A stretch of 64,000 bases of DNA from JANNAT01 sp031384605. GTDB lineage: Bacteria > Pseudomonadota > Alphaproteobacteria > Rhodobacterales > Rhodobacteraceae. The stretch is from the NCBI GenBank assembly GCA_031384605.1, contig JANNAT010000141.1, forward strand, positions 244,995 through 308,994. The letters run 5' to 3'. The position numbers and the translations under genes were made by a program. The stretch's first letter is position 1. Every line of letters starts with the position of its first letter. The notes under the pieces are model-generated. The model made no database searches, was not told the origin of the DNA, and was given only the letters and a program-made list of their open reading frames with translations. Below, piece after piece: positions 16,268 through 24,061 of the stretch.

Positions 16268-16852
16268 ATGCTGAATTTCCGCCGTCGCCCCAAAATTGAA
16301 ACCGAACGCATGACACTGCGCTTGCCGGTGCATGCCGATTACCGCGCGTGGTCAGGCCTGCGTGCGGCATCCGCCGAACACCTGATGCCTTGGGAGCCGG
16401 TCTGGGCGCATGACCATCTGACGCGCAAGGCGTTTACCAACCGGGTTTATTGGGCCAAGCGCGCGGAATCGGCGGGAACGGCGCTGCCGCTATTGCTCAT
16501 CCGGCGGTCGGACAATCTGTTGCTGGGGGCCGTCACGCTGGACAATATCCGGCGCGGCCCGGTGCAGGCGGGCACGATGGGCTATTGGATCGGGGCGGCC
16601 TTTGCGCGCCAAGGGTATATGCGCGAAGCGGTACAATCTATGGTGCATCACGCCTTTACCATGTTGGATTTATCGCGCATCGAATCCGCCTGTTTGCCAG
16701 AAAATGTGGCGTCACGCGGCGTTTTGGAAAAAACCGGTTTCAAATACGAAGGTGTCGCGCAATCTTATCTGCAAATCAACGGGCGTTGGCGCAACCATGT
16801 GTTATACGCCAACTTAAGGAGTGACCGACGCGGTCGCACGGATGCAGGCTAG
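16268..16852 (+). CDS. RimJ/RimL-type GNAT N-acetyltransferase
   Basis: A 194-residue GNAT. The N-terminus IETERMTLRLPVHADYRAW and the C-terminal block ACLPENVASRGVLEKTGFKYEG are typical of ribosomal-protein alanine N-acetyltransferases (RimJ), and the acetyl-CoA loop region is GYWIGAAFARQGYMREAV. A specific ribosomal substrate cannot be proven from the sequence. It begins 3 bases after the M16 gene in the same direction and is probably co-transcribed. Confidence 0.85.
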   Translation: MLNFRRRPKIETERMTLRLPVHADYRAWSGLRAASAEHLMPWEPVWAHDHLTRKAFTNRVYWAKRAESAGTALPLLLIRRSDNLLLGAVTLDNIRRGPVQAGTMGYWIGAAFARQGYMREAVQSMVHHAFTMLDLSRIESACLPENVASRGVLEKTGFKYEGVAQSYLQINGRWRNHVLYANLRSDRRGRTDAG

Positions 16853-16903
16853 GGGAACCTTTCGCTGCGACGGCGCGTCCGGCGGTGCCCATGGAGAAAC
16901 CTT

Positions 16904-17452
16904 GTGACCAAAACCAAAGTGCTATTGCTGCGCGGTGTGAATGTATCGGGTGCCAACCGCCTGCCAATGCCAGAGTTTCGCGAAATGCTGGCAGAAATGG
17001 GCCTGCGCGATGTGCAAACCCATATTCAAAGCGGTAATGCGGTGTTTCACGACCCCGGCGTTGCCGGTCTGACCGATCGGATTGCATCGGATATGCTGGC
17101 GCGCTTTGGCTTTGCGCCGGCGATGTTTTTGCTGGATCTTGCGGAATTTGAGGCCGTTGTTGCCGCAAACCCCTATAAATCGCATGGCAAAGCAGATGGC
17201 CAGGCTGTGCATATCTTTTTTCTTGCAGCCACCACCCCGGTTGCCGAATTCGCCCCGATCAAAGCGCTGGCTGCTGTCGGCGAATCGTTTCAGGCCGCAC
17301 CCACAGCCCTTTATCTGCATGCGCCCGCAGGCGTCGGCCGGTCGGTACTGGTGGCAAAGCTGGACCGGATGGACAAGCCTGCCAAGACCGCGCGCAATCA
17401 GCGGTCCGCCGAGGCGATCATCGCGTTGGCACGTGGGTTGAAACCTGTTTGA
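16904..17452 (+). CDS. DUF1697 family protein
   Basis: A 182-residue protein with the DUF1697 signature LLLRGVNVSGANRLPMPEFREMLAEMG and the following THIQSGNAVF. It starts with GTG, preceded by the GGAGAAACC region. The family is widespread, cytoplasmic and of unknown function. Its stop overlaps the TTG start of the FAD-linked oxidase gene by 4 bases, so the two are probably translated together, though no functional link is known. Confidence 0.9.
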   Translation: MTKTKVLLLRGVNVSGANRLPMPEFREMLAEMGLRDVQTHIQSGNAVFHDPGVAGLTDRIASDMLARFGFAPAMFLLDLAEFEAVVAANPYKSHGKADGQAVHIFFLAATTPVAEFAPIKALAAVGESFQAAPTALYLHAPAGVGRSVLVAKLDRMDKPAKTARNQRSAEAIIALARGLKPV

Positions 17453-18906
17453 ACAAAGCCGCCACGCCCGCAGGGACCACACCGATGCTGAACCCAGCCG
17501 ATGGAGGATTTCTGGCCAATCTTGCAGCCCTTTTGCCCCCAGACGCCCTGCGCGCACCCGAAGCCCGTTATCTTGACGATCCGCGCGGGCGTTGGACGGG
17601 GCAGGCGGGGGCAGTGGCCCTGCCGCGCAATGTGGATCAGGTCGCCACAATTATGCGGGCCTGCTCTGCTGCACGTGTTGGCGTGGTGCCCTGGGGCGGC
17701 GGCACCGGATTGGTCGGCGGGCAACTAATGCCCACGGGTCCAGCACCTGTGCTTTTGTCTTTGGAAAGGATGGCGGCGTTGCGCGGCATTTATCCAGACG
17801 AAAACGTGTTGGTTGTTGAGGCGGGCATGGTTCTGGCCGATGTGCAGGCCCATGCGCTGGCCGCGGACCGGCTGTTTCCGCTGGCGCTGGCGTCCGAAGG
17901 CAGTTGCCGGATCGGCGGCAATCTGGCCACAAATGCGGGGGGATTGAACGTGCTGCGCTATGGCAACACCCGCGATCTGTGTCTGGGGGTTGAGGCTGTT
18001 TTGGCGGATGGCACGGTGATCAACGGCTTGAAACGGTTGCGCAAAGACAATACCGGCTATGACCTGCGGCATTTGTTGATCGGGTCCGAAGGCACGTTGG
18101 GGGTGATCACGGCTGCCAGCCTGCGGATGTATCCGCGCCCCGCGCAAGTGGGAACCGCCCTGCTGACGGTGCCAAGCCCCGCGGCGGCGCTGCACCTTCT
18201 GACGCTGGCCGAACAGCGCCTGTCGGGCATGGTGTCAGCCTTTGAATTGATCAGCCGGATCGGGTTGGATTTTCTGGCCGAAGTCATGCCCGAAGTGCGC
18301 AACCCTCTGGCAGGCAATCCAGAATGGATGGTGTTGATCGAAATTGGGCTGCCCGCCGGGTTTGGTCAGGCCGCCACGCATCTTGAGGCGCTGTTCGCGG
18401 CGGGGCAGGCGGCCGGGCTGGTTTCAGACGGCGTGATCGCCGCGTCTGAGGCGCAACGCGCCGGGCTGTGGCAGATCCGTGAGGCTATTCCGCTGGCAAA
18501 CCGGTTGATCGGGTCTGTCTCCAGCCATGATATCTCGGTGCCGCTGGGATTGGTGCCGGAATTCATCGCCCGCGCTGGGGTGGCTTTGGCCGCCATCGGT
18601 GATTGGCGGATCAACTGTTTTGGTCATCTGGGCGATGGAAATCTGCATTACAACGTGTTTGCGCTACGGGGCAAAAACCGCAAAGACCATGAAAATCAAC
18701 GTGATGCGGTGAAATCTTGTGTGCATGATCTGGTAGACGCGCTTGGCGGGTCTGTCAGTGCAGAACATGGACTGGGACGCCTGAAAGTGGATGATCTGGA
18801 AAAATATGGCGATCCGGGGAAATTGGCCGCCCTGCGCGCGATCAAAACAGCCCTTGATCCATTGGGCATTATGAACCCCGGTGCCGTGCTGCGCGCACCG
18901 ATTTAA
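17449..18906 (+). CDS. FAD-linked oxidase (D-2-hydroxyacid dehydrogenase, GlcD/D2HGDH type)
   Basis: A VAO-fold flavoprotein of about 473-485 residues that oxidises a D-2-hydroxy acid. The N-terminal FAD domain has VVPWGGGTGLVGG and GGNLATNAGGLNVLRYG for pyrophosphate binding; the C-terminal domain has INCFGHLGDGNLHYNV and ends SAEHGLGRLK and LDPLGIMNPGAVL. These fit D-2-hydroxyglutarate or D-lactate dehydrogenases; substrate choice is open. It starts at TTG overlapping the DUF1697 gene, or at the ATG 36 bases later. A strong hairpin follows the stop. Confidence 0.9.
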   Translation: MNKAATPAGTTPMLNPADGGFLANLAALLPPDALRAPEARYLDDPRGRWTGQAGAVALPRNVDQVATIMRACSAARVGVVPWGGGTGLVGGQLMPTGPAPVLLSLERMAALRGIYPDENVLVVEAGMVLADVQAHALAADRLFPLALASEGSCRIGGNLATNAGGLNVLRYGNTRDLCLGVEAVLADGTVINGLKRLRKDNTGYDLRHLLIGSEGTLGVITAASLRMYPRPAQVGTALLTVPSPAAALHLLTLAEQRLSGMVSAFELISRIGLDFLAEVMPEVRNPLAGNPEWMVLIEIGLPAGFGQAATHLEALFAAGQAAGLVSDGVIAASEAQRAGLWQIREAIPLANRLIGSVSSHDISVPLGLVPEFIARAGVALAAIGDWRINCFGHLGDGNLHYNVFALRGKNRKDHENQRDAVKSCVHDLVDALGGSVSAEHGLGRLKVDDLEKYGDPGKLAALRAIKTALDPLGIMNPGAVLRAPI

Positions 18907-18908
18907 GA

Positions 18909-18935
18909 CACCCCGCCGGACAGGCCGACGGGGTG
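18909..18935 (+). terminator. Hairpin after the FAD-linked oxidase gene
   Basis: CACCCCG (18909-18915) pairs with CGGGGTG (18929-18935), with further C/G pairs inside. It lies 3 bases after the stop. There is no T-run, so it may protect the transcript end rather than terminate on its own. The rest of the 270-base gap up to apt shows no gene. Confidence 0.5.
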
Positions 18936-19143
18936 CTGGGGTGGGTGGTGTCACGTGTTGCAAGCAGCGTGCCCTCGATCAACGCTACCGAGTGCTTTCA
19001 TTGCTAAAATGATTCTGTCAATAATCGGTAAACGCTGGGCAAAAACCGTGGCGAACCACGCGATCTTGCCGTTTCATCGGGCCAATCTTCCTAAAATTCA
19101 TCTAAAATTGCGCTTCATTTTGGAGGAAATACTCTACGGGGGT

Positions 19144-19164
19144 GTGGGGGTGTAAAACCCCCAC
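19144..19164 (-). terminator. Hairpin after apt
   Basis: GTGGGGG (19144-19150) and CCCCCAC (19158-19164) form a 7-bp stem 15 bases past the apt stop on the minus strand. The loop, not the flank, carries the T residues, so terminator activity is only likely. Confidence 0.5.
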
Positions 19165-19179
19165 TAATGTTGATGCAGA

Positions 19180-19713
19180 TTACAGCCCCTCAAACGCACA
19201 TAGCGCATGCACATCCATGCCCATCGCCTCCAGCTTTTTGCGCCCGCCCAGATCGGGCAAATCCACCACAAAGGCACAGCCGATCACTTCGGCCCCCAAC
19301 CGTTCAATCAGTTTTATTCCCGCTTCGGCGGTGCCGCCTGTGGCTAGCAGGTCATCGACCAGCAGCACTTTTTCCCCGGGCTGCATCGCGTCCTGATGCA
19401 CTTCGACCACCGCCTCGCCATATTCCAGGGTATAGCTTTCGGAAATCACCGGCCCCGGCAATTTCCCCTTTTTGCGGATCGGCACAAAGCCTGTGGACAA
19501 CTGATGCGCCACCGCCCCGCCAAGGATAAAGCCGCGCGCTTCCAGCCCCACCACCTTATCAATCCGCATGCCTGCATAGGGCTGTAACAACTGATCTATC
19601 GCCATCCGAAACCCGCGCGGATCGGCGAACAGTGTCGTCACATCGCGGAACAAGATCCCTTCATGCGGGAAATCAACGATGGTGCGGATATAGTCTTTGA
19701 CGGTTTTTTGCAT
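19180..19713 (-). CDS. apt: Adenine phosphoribosyltransferase
   Basis: A 177-residue type I phosphoribosyltransferase that makes AMP from adenine and PRPP. Hallmarks are VDFPHEGILFRDVTTLF near the N-terminus, VVGLEARGFILGG, RKKGKLPG, and the PRPP loop VLLVDDLLATGGT. Its neighbour mtnP, in the same orientation two genes upstream, releases adenine from methylthioadenosine, so this group (mtnP, DUF2927 gene, apt) makes sense as a salvage unit. Confidence 0.97.
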   Translation of the reverse strand: MQKTVKDYIRTIVDFPHEGILFRDVTTLFADPRGFRMAIDQLLQPYAGMRIDKVVGLEARGFILGGAVAHQLSTGFVPIRKKGKLPGPVISESYTLEYGEAVVEVHQDAMQPGEKVLLVDDLLATGGTAEAGIKLIERLGAEVIGCAFVVDLPDLGGRKKLEAMGMDVHALCAFEGL

Positions 19714-19722
19714 AAAGCAACC

Positions 19723-20382
19723 TTAATTTGCAGGATAGTGCATCCGCAAGATTGCACGATCCTGCCCGGTGATGGAAATCGTTTCGTTGCTGTCTTGGGA
19801 AAAAATTGAAACGCCTTCATAGTAAGGGTTTTCAATATCATACAAGAACCCCAGCGACTGCGCCAACTCTTCCAGCATCACAGATCGCACGTCTTCGGGC
19901 GCGATATCGGCGGCAATCACAATCGTGCCATCCGTGATGCGCTGGGCGTCATCCCAATTGATCTGCATATAGCCCACGCCAATTTCCAACCCATCTGTCA
20001 TGCCCGCAATGCCCTTGGTGCGGTCACCTTCTTTCAGGCCGATGCGGTGAATGATGATATCGGGTGGCTGACGCGAGGTGCCGCGCTGCAGGGTGATACC
20101 AAAGCGGGCTGCATTCAGCGCCGCAATCGCCTGATCAAGGGCGGTGTCGATCTGGTCTGCAATGGCAGGGTCCATGGCCCGGTCCGCAGGGGGCAGGGCA
20201 ACTGTTACGATAGGTTGATCCCAATGCACAAACGGCCCCTGACATTCCCCCTCTGGCACAGCACCACAGGCGATCAGCCGGTAAAAGGCATCATTTGATA
20301 GTTTACCGATGCTTACCACCCCATCCGAGGCAACGGCAGGCAAGGGCAGGCACAGGCAAAGGGCGTGGATCAATCGGCGCAT
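19723..20382 (-). CDS. DUF2927 family secreted protein
   Basis: A 219-residue protein with a cleavable signal peptide (MRRLIHALCLCLPLPAVA, then SDG) and the DUF2927 region, including ADIAPEDVRSVMLEELAQSLGFLYDIENPYYEGVSIF. The function is unknown; the metalloprotease-like LEELAQSLG segment lacks the HExxH histidines, so I do not call it a protease. It lies between mtnP (2-base gap upstream) and apt (9 bases downstream) and is probably co-transcribed with both. Confidence 0.85.
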   Translation of the reverse strand: MRRLIHALCLCLPLPAVASDGVVSIGKLSNDAFYRLIACGAVPEGECQGPFVHWDQPIVTVALPPADRAMDPAIADQIDTALDQAIAALNAARFGITLQRGTSRQPPDIIIHRIGLKEGDRTKGIAGMTDGLEIGVGYMQINWDDAQRITDGTIVIAADIAPEDVRSVMLEELAQSLGFLYDIENPYYEGVSIFSQDSNETISITGQDRAILRMHYPAN

Positions 20383-20383
20383 G

Positions 20384-21250
20384 TTACAATACTCGGGCTG
20401 CGATGGCGTCCAGTCTGGCCATCAGATCGGGGTCACGTTTATCGGTTGCCGTCATCAGGGCATGGGTCAGGGCCCGGTCACAGCCATGCGCACAAGGGGT
20501 GCGATAAGCACCCAAAAGGGCGGGCAACCGCGCGACCAAATTGCGGGCATGTCCGGCGTTGGCAGTCAGCGTCGCAATCACCTGGGATACGTCCACCGCA
20601 CCATGACCTTCATGCCAGCAATCGTAATCGGTCACCATCGCGACCGACGCGTAACAAAGCTCTGCTTCGCGGGCCAGTTTCGCCTCTGGCATGCCGGTCA
20701 TCCCGATCACATCGGCACCCCAGGATTGATACATCCGGCTTTCGGCAAGGGTGGAAAACTGTGGACCTTCCATCGCCAGATATGTCGCACTGGGGTGAAC
20801 CTTTAACCCCATGGCATCGGCGGCCCTGGCGCAAGCCGCACTCAGGCGCGGGCAGGTTGGATGCGCCGCGGATACATGCGCCACACAGCCGGGGCCGAAG
20901 AAGGATTTCTCACGTGCAAAGGTGCGGTCAATATATTGATCGACAATCACAAAATCACCCGGCGCATAATCTGCGCGCAGCGATCCCACGGCAGATACCG
21001 CAATGACATCGGTGCAGCCCAGCCGTTTCAGCGCATCAATATTGGCGCGGTAATTGATGCTGCCGGGCGATTGCACATGCCCACGCCCGTGCCGGGGTAA
21101 AAACGCCATCGCCACCCCGCCCAGCCGGCCCACCAAAACATCGTCCGATGGCTTGCCCCATGGCGATTTCACCTTGACCCAAGATGCGCCTTCCAGCCCG
21201 TCGATCTGATAAACGCCCGACCCGCCGATGACGCCTATCATGGTTTGCAT
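20384..21250 (-). CDS. mtnP: S-methyl-5'-thioadenosine phosphorylase
   Basis: A 288-residue nucleoside phosphorylase that splits methylthioadenosine into adenine and methylthioribose-1-phosphate. Motifs are IGVIGGSGVYQIDGLEGASW at the N-terminus, the phosphate-binding FLPRHGRGH, INYRANIDALKRLG, and the substrate block MEGPQFSTLAESRMYQSWGADVIGMTGMPEAKLARE. The length and motifs are those of true MtnP rather than purine nucleoside phosphorylase. It leads the mtnP-DUF2927-apt group. Confidence 0.96.
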   Translation of the reverse strand: MQTMIGVIGGSGVYQIDGLEGASWVKVKSPWGKPSDDVLVGRLGGVAMAFLPRHGRGHVQSPGSINYRANIDALKRLGCTDVIAVSAVGSLRADYAPGDFVIVDQYIDRTFAREKSFFGPGCVAHVSAAHPTCPRLSAACARAADAMGLKVHPSATYLAMEGPQFSTLAESRMYQSWGADVIGMTGMPEAKLAREAELCYASVAMVTDYDCWHEGHGAVDVSQVIATLTANAGHARNLVARLPALLGAYRTPCAHGCDRALTHALMTATDKRDPDLMARLDAIAARVL

Positions 21251-21431
21251 GCTAAATTCCTTGTGGTGCAGCGCACAGAATAGGCGGGGACGGCGTGATT
21301 CACAACCAAGCGGATGCAGGCGATCGGATCGAAATTCAGCCGCACAGGCCGCGCATTCTTATCCTTCTAATGCCAACATTGATCGGTGCCCCATCGCATG
21401 CTAGGCTTTTACCATTCAAGAGGAGTAAATT

Positions 21432-21980
21432 ATGCCATTTAGCATTCATTGCAGCGGCAACGACCATTTTCTTTATGCCGAAGGGTATGTCTCGTCCGTC
21501 GGCGATCTGTTCGATATTCAGACATCTATGGGTCGCATCGGTGGCGGGGTCACCGCGCCTGTCAGAACCCTGGCCGAGGAATCCCGAGATGCGGTTTTGC
21601 CTGACTATGATGCCCTTCAAGCCGGCATGACAGCGCAAGATAACATGTTGGGCAGTCATTTTCTTGATGATGCGTTGGCAATGGCAATGACGTCGATGTC
21701 TTCGCTGCATATCTCTGTCAACGCGCGCAATCCGGGTTGGATTTTGACCGACTCCGCTTTTGCTTCGACGATATTTTATCAAGGCGAGGGCGACTGTATT
21801 TTCCAATTTATGCGTGACATCGGCCCAGCACTTACGTCCACGGGCCTAAACGGTGGCGCGGTCTTGAGGGAAATTGCGCGGGCCGTAGAAGCATTTGATG
21901 CGACCGGATGCGATGGCTTCCCGCGTGGTCATCATGCGCCAGCAGACTATATGTTGATTTTTCAAATTTCGGTCCTTTGA
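21432..21980 (+). CDS. Hypothetical protein
   Basis: A 182-residue protein that I do not recognise. It has a near-ideal Shine-Dalgarno, AGAGGAG at 21418-21425, and a convincing start, MPFSIHCSGNDHF. The sequence is mixed alpha/beta with no signal peptide or membrane segment and Met-rich helices (DDALAMAMTSMSSLHI). Codon use is less GC-biased at third positions than in neighbouring genes, which suggests a recent arrival. It stands alone, divergent from mtnP and convergent with the flavin reductase gene, with an 8-base gap between stops. Confidence 0.65.
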   Translation: MPFSIHCSGNDHFLYAEGYVSSVGDLFDIQTSMGRIGGGVTAPVRTLAEESRDAVLPDYDALQAGMTAQDNMLGSHFLDDALAMAMTSMSSLHISVNARNPGWILTDSAFASTIFYQGEGDCIFQFMRDIGPALTSTGLNGGAVLREIARAVEAFDATGCDGFPRGHHAPADYMLIFQISVL

Positions 21981-21988
21981 CACGGCGT

Positions 21989-22564
21989 TCAGCCCGGCCT
22001 GTCCAACGTCACCACCTCGCGGATGATCGCATAATCGCGGTAGCCAAGCCGCGACACCAGTCCAAACTGTGTCACATCAAACCGTCCGTTCACCACGCAA
22101 TCATCGCGCAGATGCACACCGGTCACCTCACCGATCACCATGAAATCAGCGCCGCCTTTCAGCGTGACTATCTGCAACATCCGGCATTCCAATGTGGCAG
22201 GCGCGCCACCCACACGCGGGCAATCAATCGTGCTGCAGTCGGTTTTGGCCACCCCGGCATGGTCAAATTCATCCACCCCCCGCGCCAATGTGGCGGATGA
22301 GGCGTTCATCTGTGCGATCATCGCCACCTCAACCAGATTAACCGCAAAGACACCGCTGTCTTGCACGTTTGCGATCGAATCCTTCAGCGATCCGGCAAAC
22401 ATCACTTGCGGCGGCGCATAGGCTACAGCGTTGAAAAACGAATAGGGCGCCAGGTTATCCCCCAACGGCCCGCGCGTCGAAATCCAGCCAATTGGGCGCG
22501 GCGCGCAGATGGCGCTGAACGGGCTGTGCGGCAGGCCGTGGCCGTCTTGGGGTCGGTAAAACAT
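21989..22564 (-). CDS. Flavin reductase family protein
   Basis: A 191-residue FMN-binding split-barrel protein. Blocks include GHGLPHSPFSAICAPRPIGWISTRGPLGDNLAPYSFFNAVAY, split here as the typical PRPIGWIST motif and the PYSFFNAV motif, with VFAVNLV and FMVIGEVTGVHL later. Proteins of this type either reduce free flavin for a partner monooxygenase or bind FMN for another reaction; no monooxygenase is adjacent. It stands alone and is divergent from the GNAT gene. Confidence 0.87.
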   Translation of the reverse strand: MFYRPQDGHGLPHSPFSAICAPRPIGWISTRGPLGDNLAPYSFFNAVAYAPPQVMFAGSLKDSIANVQDSGVFAVNLVEVAMIAQMNASSATLARGVDEFDHAGVAKTDCSTIDCPRVGGAPATLECRMLQIVTLKGGADFMVIGEVTGVHLRDDCVVNGRFDVTQFGLVSRLGYRDYAIIREVVTLDRPG

Positions 22565-22644
22565 TGCAGGGTCCTTACAGGGTTTGATCCTGACTTAGGG
22601 CCATGTTACGCGCGGTTCCAGATGATTCCGGGGCGCGCGCAACG

Positions 22645-23181
22645 ATGTATAGACTGGAGGAAGAGACCGAGGCCGATTGGTGGGAAGTTGAGGCGCTTTA
22701 TGATCAGTGTTTTGGTCCCGGCCGCACGGCGCTTTCGTCTTACCGGCTGCGCGATGGGGTGCCAACGGTGGCGGCGCTGTGCTTGATCTTGCGCGATGAC
22801 GATGGCACCTTGGCCGCCGCGATCCGCTATTGGCCCGCCGAGGCAGGCGGGATGGATGTGTTGCTGCTGGGCCCCATTGCAGTGCATCCAACACGACAGG
22901 GCGAAGGTCTTGGTGCCCTTTTGATCAACGAAAGCCTTGTCGAGGCGCGGCGGCTGGGATGGGAACGCGCGATGCTGGTGGGGGATGCCCCCTATTATTC
23001 GCGGTTTGGGTTTGAAAAACTGACGGGCATCGTGATGCCGCCACCCACCAACCCCGACCGCGTTTTGGGATTGGCGTTGAAAGCCGGGGCGTGGATGGGC
23101 GTCGCGGGGCCAGTTACCAAAGCTTCGGGTGCCACTTTGCCAAGCGTTGCGATATCAGACCCCATTGCGCCCGCCGTCTGA
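22645..23181 (+). CDS. GNAT family N-acetyltransferase (YhbS-like)
   Basis: A protein of about 178 residues with a compact GNAT core: strand LLLGPIAVHPTRQGEGLGALLINESLVEAR contains the acetyl-CoA loop (R-Q-G-E-G-L-G), followed by MLVGDAPYYSRFGFEKL. The last block is typical of YhbS-type acetyltransferases. The frame is open to an ATG at 22603, but the ATG of MYRLEEETEADWWEVE matches the family better. The substrate is unknown. The EcsC-like gene follows after 18 bases. Confidence 0.85.
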   Translation: MYRLEEETEADWWEVEALYDQCFGPGRTALSSYRLRDGVPTVAALCLILRDDDGTLAAAIRYWPAEAGGMDVLLLGPIAVHPTRQGEGLGALLINESLVEARRLGWERAMLVGDAPYYSRFGFEKLTGIVMPPPTNPDRVLGLALKAGAWMGVAGPVTKASGATLPSVAISDPIAPAV

Positions 23182-23199
23182 AATCCCCACATTCGGATC

Positions 23200-23958
23200 A
23201 TGACCTTAATCCCCGTCCTGCGCGCCAGCGAACCAACCGATCAGATCGCAGAACTGGCCCGCGCCTACGCCCGCGCGAATGGCCCGGTGATCGCGTCGGT
23301 CAACCGCATGGGCGGCGGTATCGAAGGCCAGCTTGACCGGCTGCCGCCGCGCGTGCGTGCGGAATTGGAACGTCTGACGGTCACGGCCCTGACGGCGGCG
23401 CACGGGCTGGCGGGGGTGGCCGAACAGGGCCCCGATCTGGGGCGGCGCGGATCAACGCTGGCTGCAATGGCCACAGGGGCTGCGGGTGGTGCCGGTGGAT
23501 TGGCGACGTCGCTGGCCGAACTGCCCTTGACCATCACGGTGATCTTGCACGCCATCCGCCGCGAGGCCACCATCGCAGGCTTTGACGCCAAGGAACCGGG
23601 CATTCGCGCCGCTTGCCTTGACGTGTTCGCCGCAGGCAGCCCGTTGCAAAGCGATGATGGTGTAAACTCGGCGTTTTTGTCGGCACGGCTGACAATCACC
23701 GGGCCCGCGATGCAGAAAATCATTACCACAGTCGCACCCCGTCTTGCGGCGGCGATGGGCCAGAAACTGGCCGCCCAAATGGTGCCGCTGCTGGGAGCCG
23801 TGACAGGCGCCGCCTTGAACGCCGCCTATCTTCGATATTACCGGGAAATGGCGCGCATTCGTTTTGCGCTGATGCGTTTGGCGGAACTGCATGGCGGTGA
23901 AAATGTCGTGGCCGCATTTGCCGCAGCCGTAACCCCGCCCAAGGTTAACCAAGCCTGA
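23200..23958 (+). CDS. EcsC family protein
   Basis: A 252-residue protein of the EcsC family, named from a Bacillus ABC-transporter operon but of unknown role in proteobacteria. A central Gly/Ala-rich hydrophobic stretch (AAMATGAAGGAGGLATSLAEL) and a second one (LAAQMVPLLGAVTGAALNAAYL) suggest membrane association, with the family's helical pattern between them. It is probably co-transcribed with the upstream acetyltransferase gene. Repeat copy B begins about 10 bases after its stop, in the same direction. Confidence 0.8.
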   Translation: MTLIPVLRASEPTDQIAELARAYARANGPVIASVNRMGGGIEGQLDRLPPRVRAELERLTVTALTAAHGLAGVAEQGPDLGRRGSTLAAMATGAAGGAGGLATSLAELPLTITVILHAIRREATIAGFDAKEPGIRAACLDVFAAGSPLQSDDGVNSAFLSARLTITGPAMQKIITTVAPRLAAAMGQKLAAQMVPLLGAVTGAALNAAYLRYYREMARIRFALMRLAELHGGENVVAAFAAAVTPPKVNQA

Positions 23959-23967
23959 TCTATTCAC

Positions 23968-24050
23968 ATTGGCCTAAATACTCCGGGGGAGAGGGGCATG
24001 GCCCCGAGGGGGCAGCGCCCCCTGATTCAAAATTCTTAAGTAAGAATTTT
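23968..24050 (+). repeat. Composite palindromic 3'-end repeat, copy B
   Basis: It begins about 10 bases after the EcsC-like gene and reads along it: GGCCTAAATACTCCGGGGG, a GGGGC-atg-GCCCC hairpin, GGGGGCAGCGCCCCC, then the AT palindrome centred on CTTAAG (24029-24050), identical to that of copy A. It lies between convergent genes (EcsC-like and ptsP). Confidence 0.75.
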
Positions 24051-24061
24051 CGCGCCCGGCC

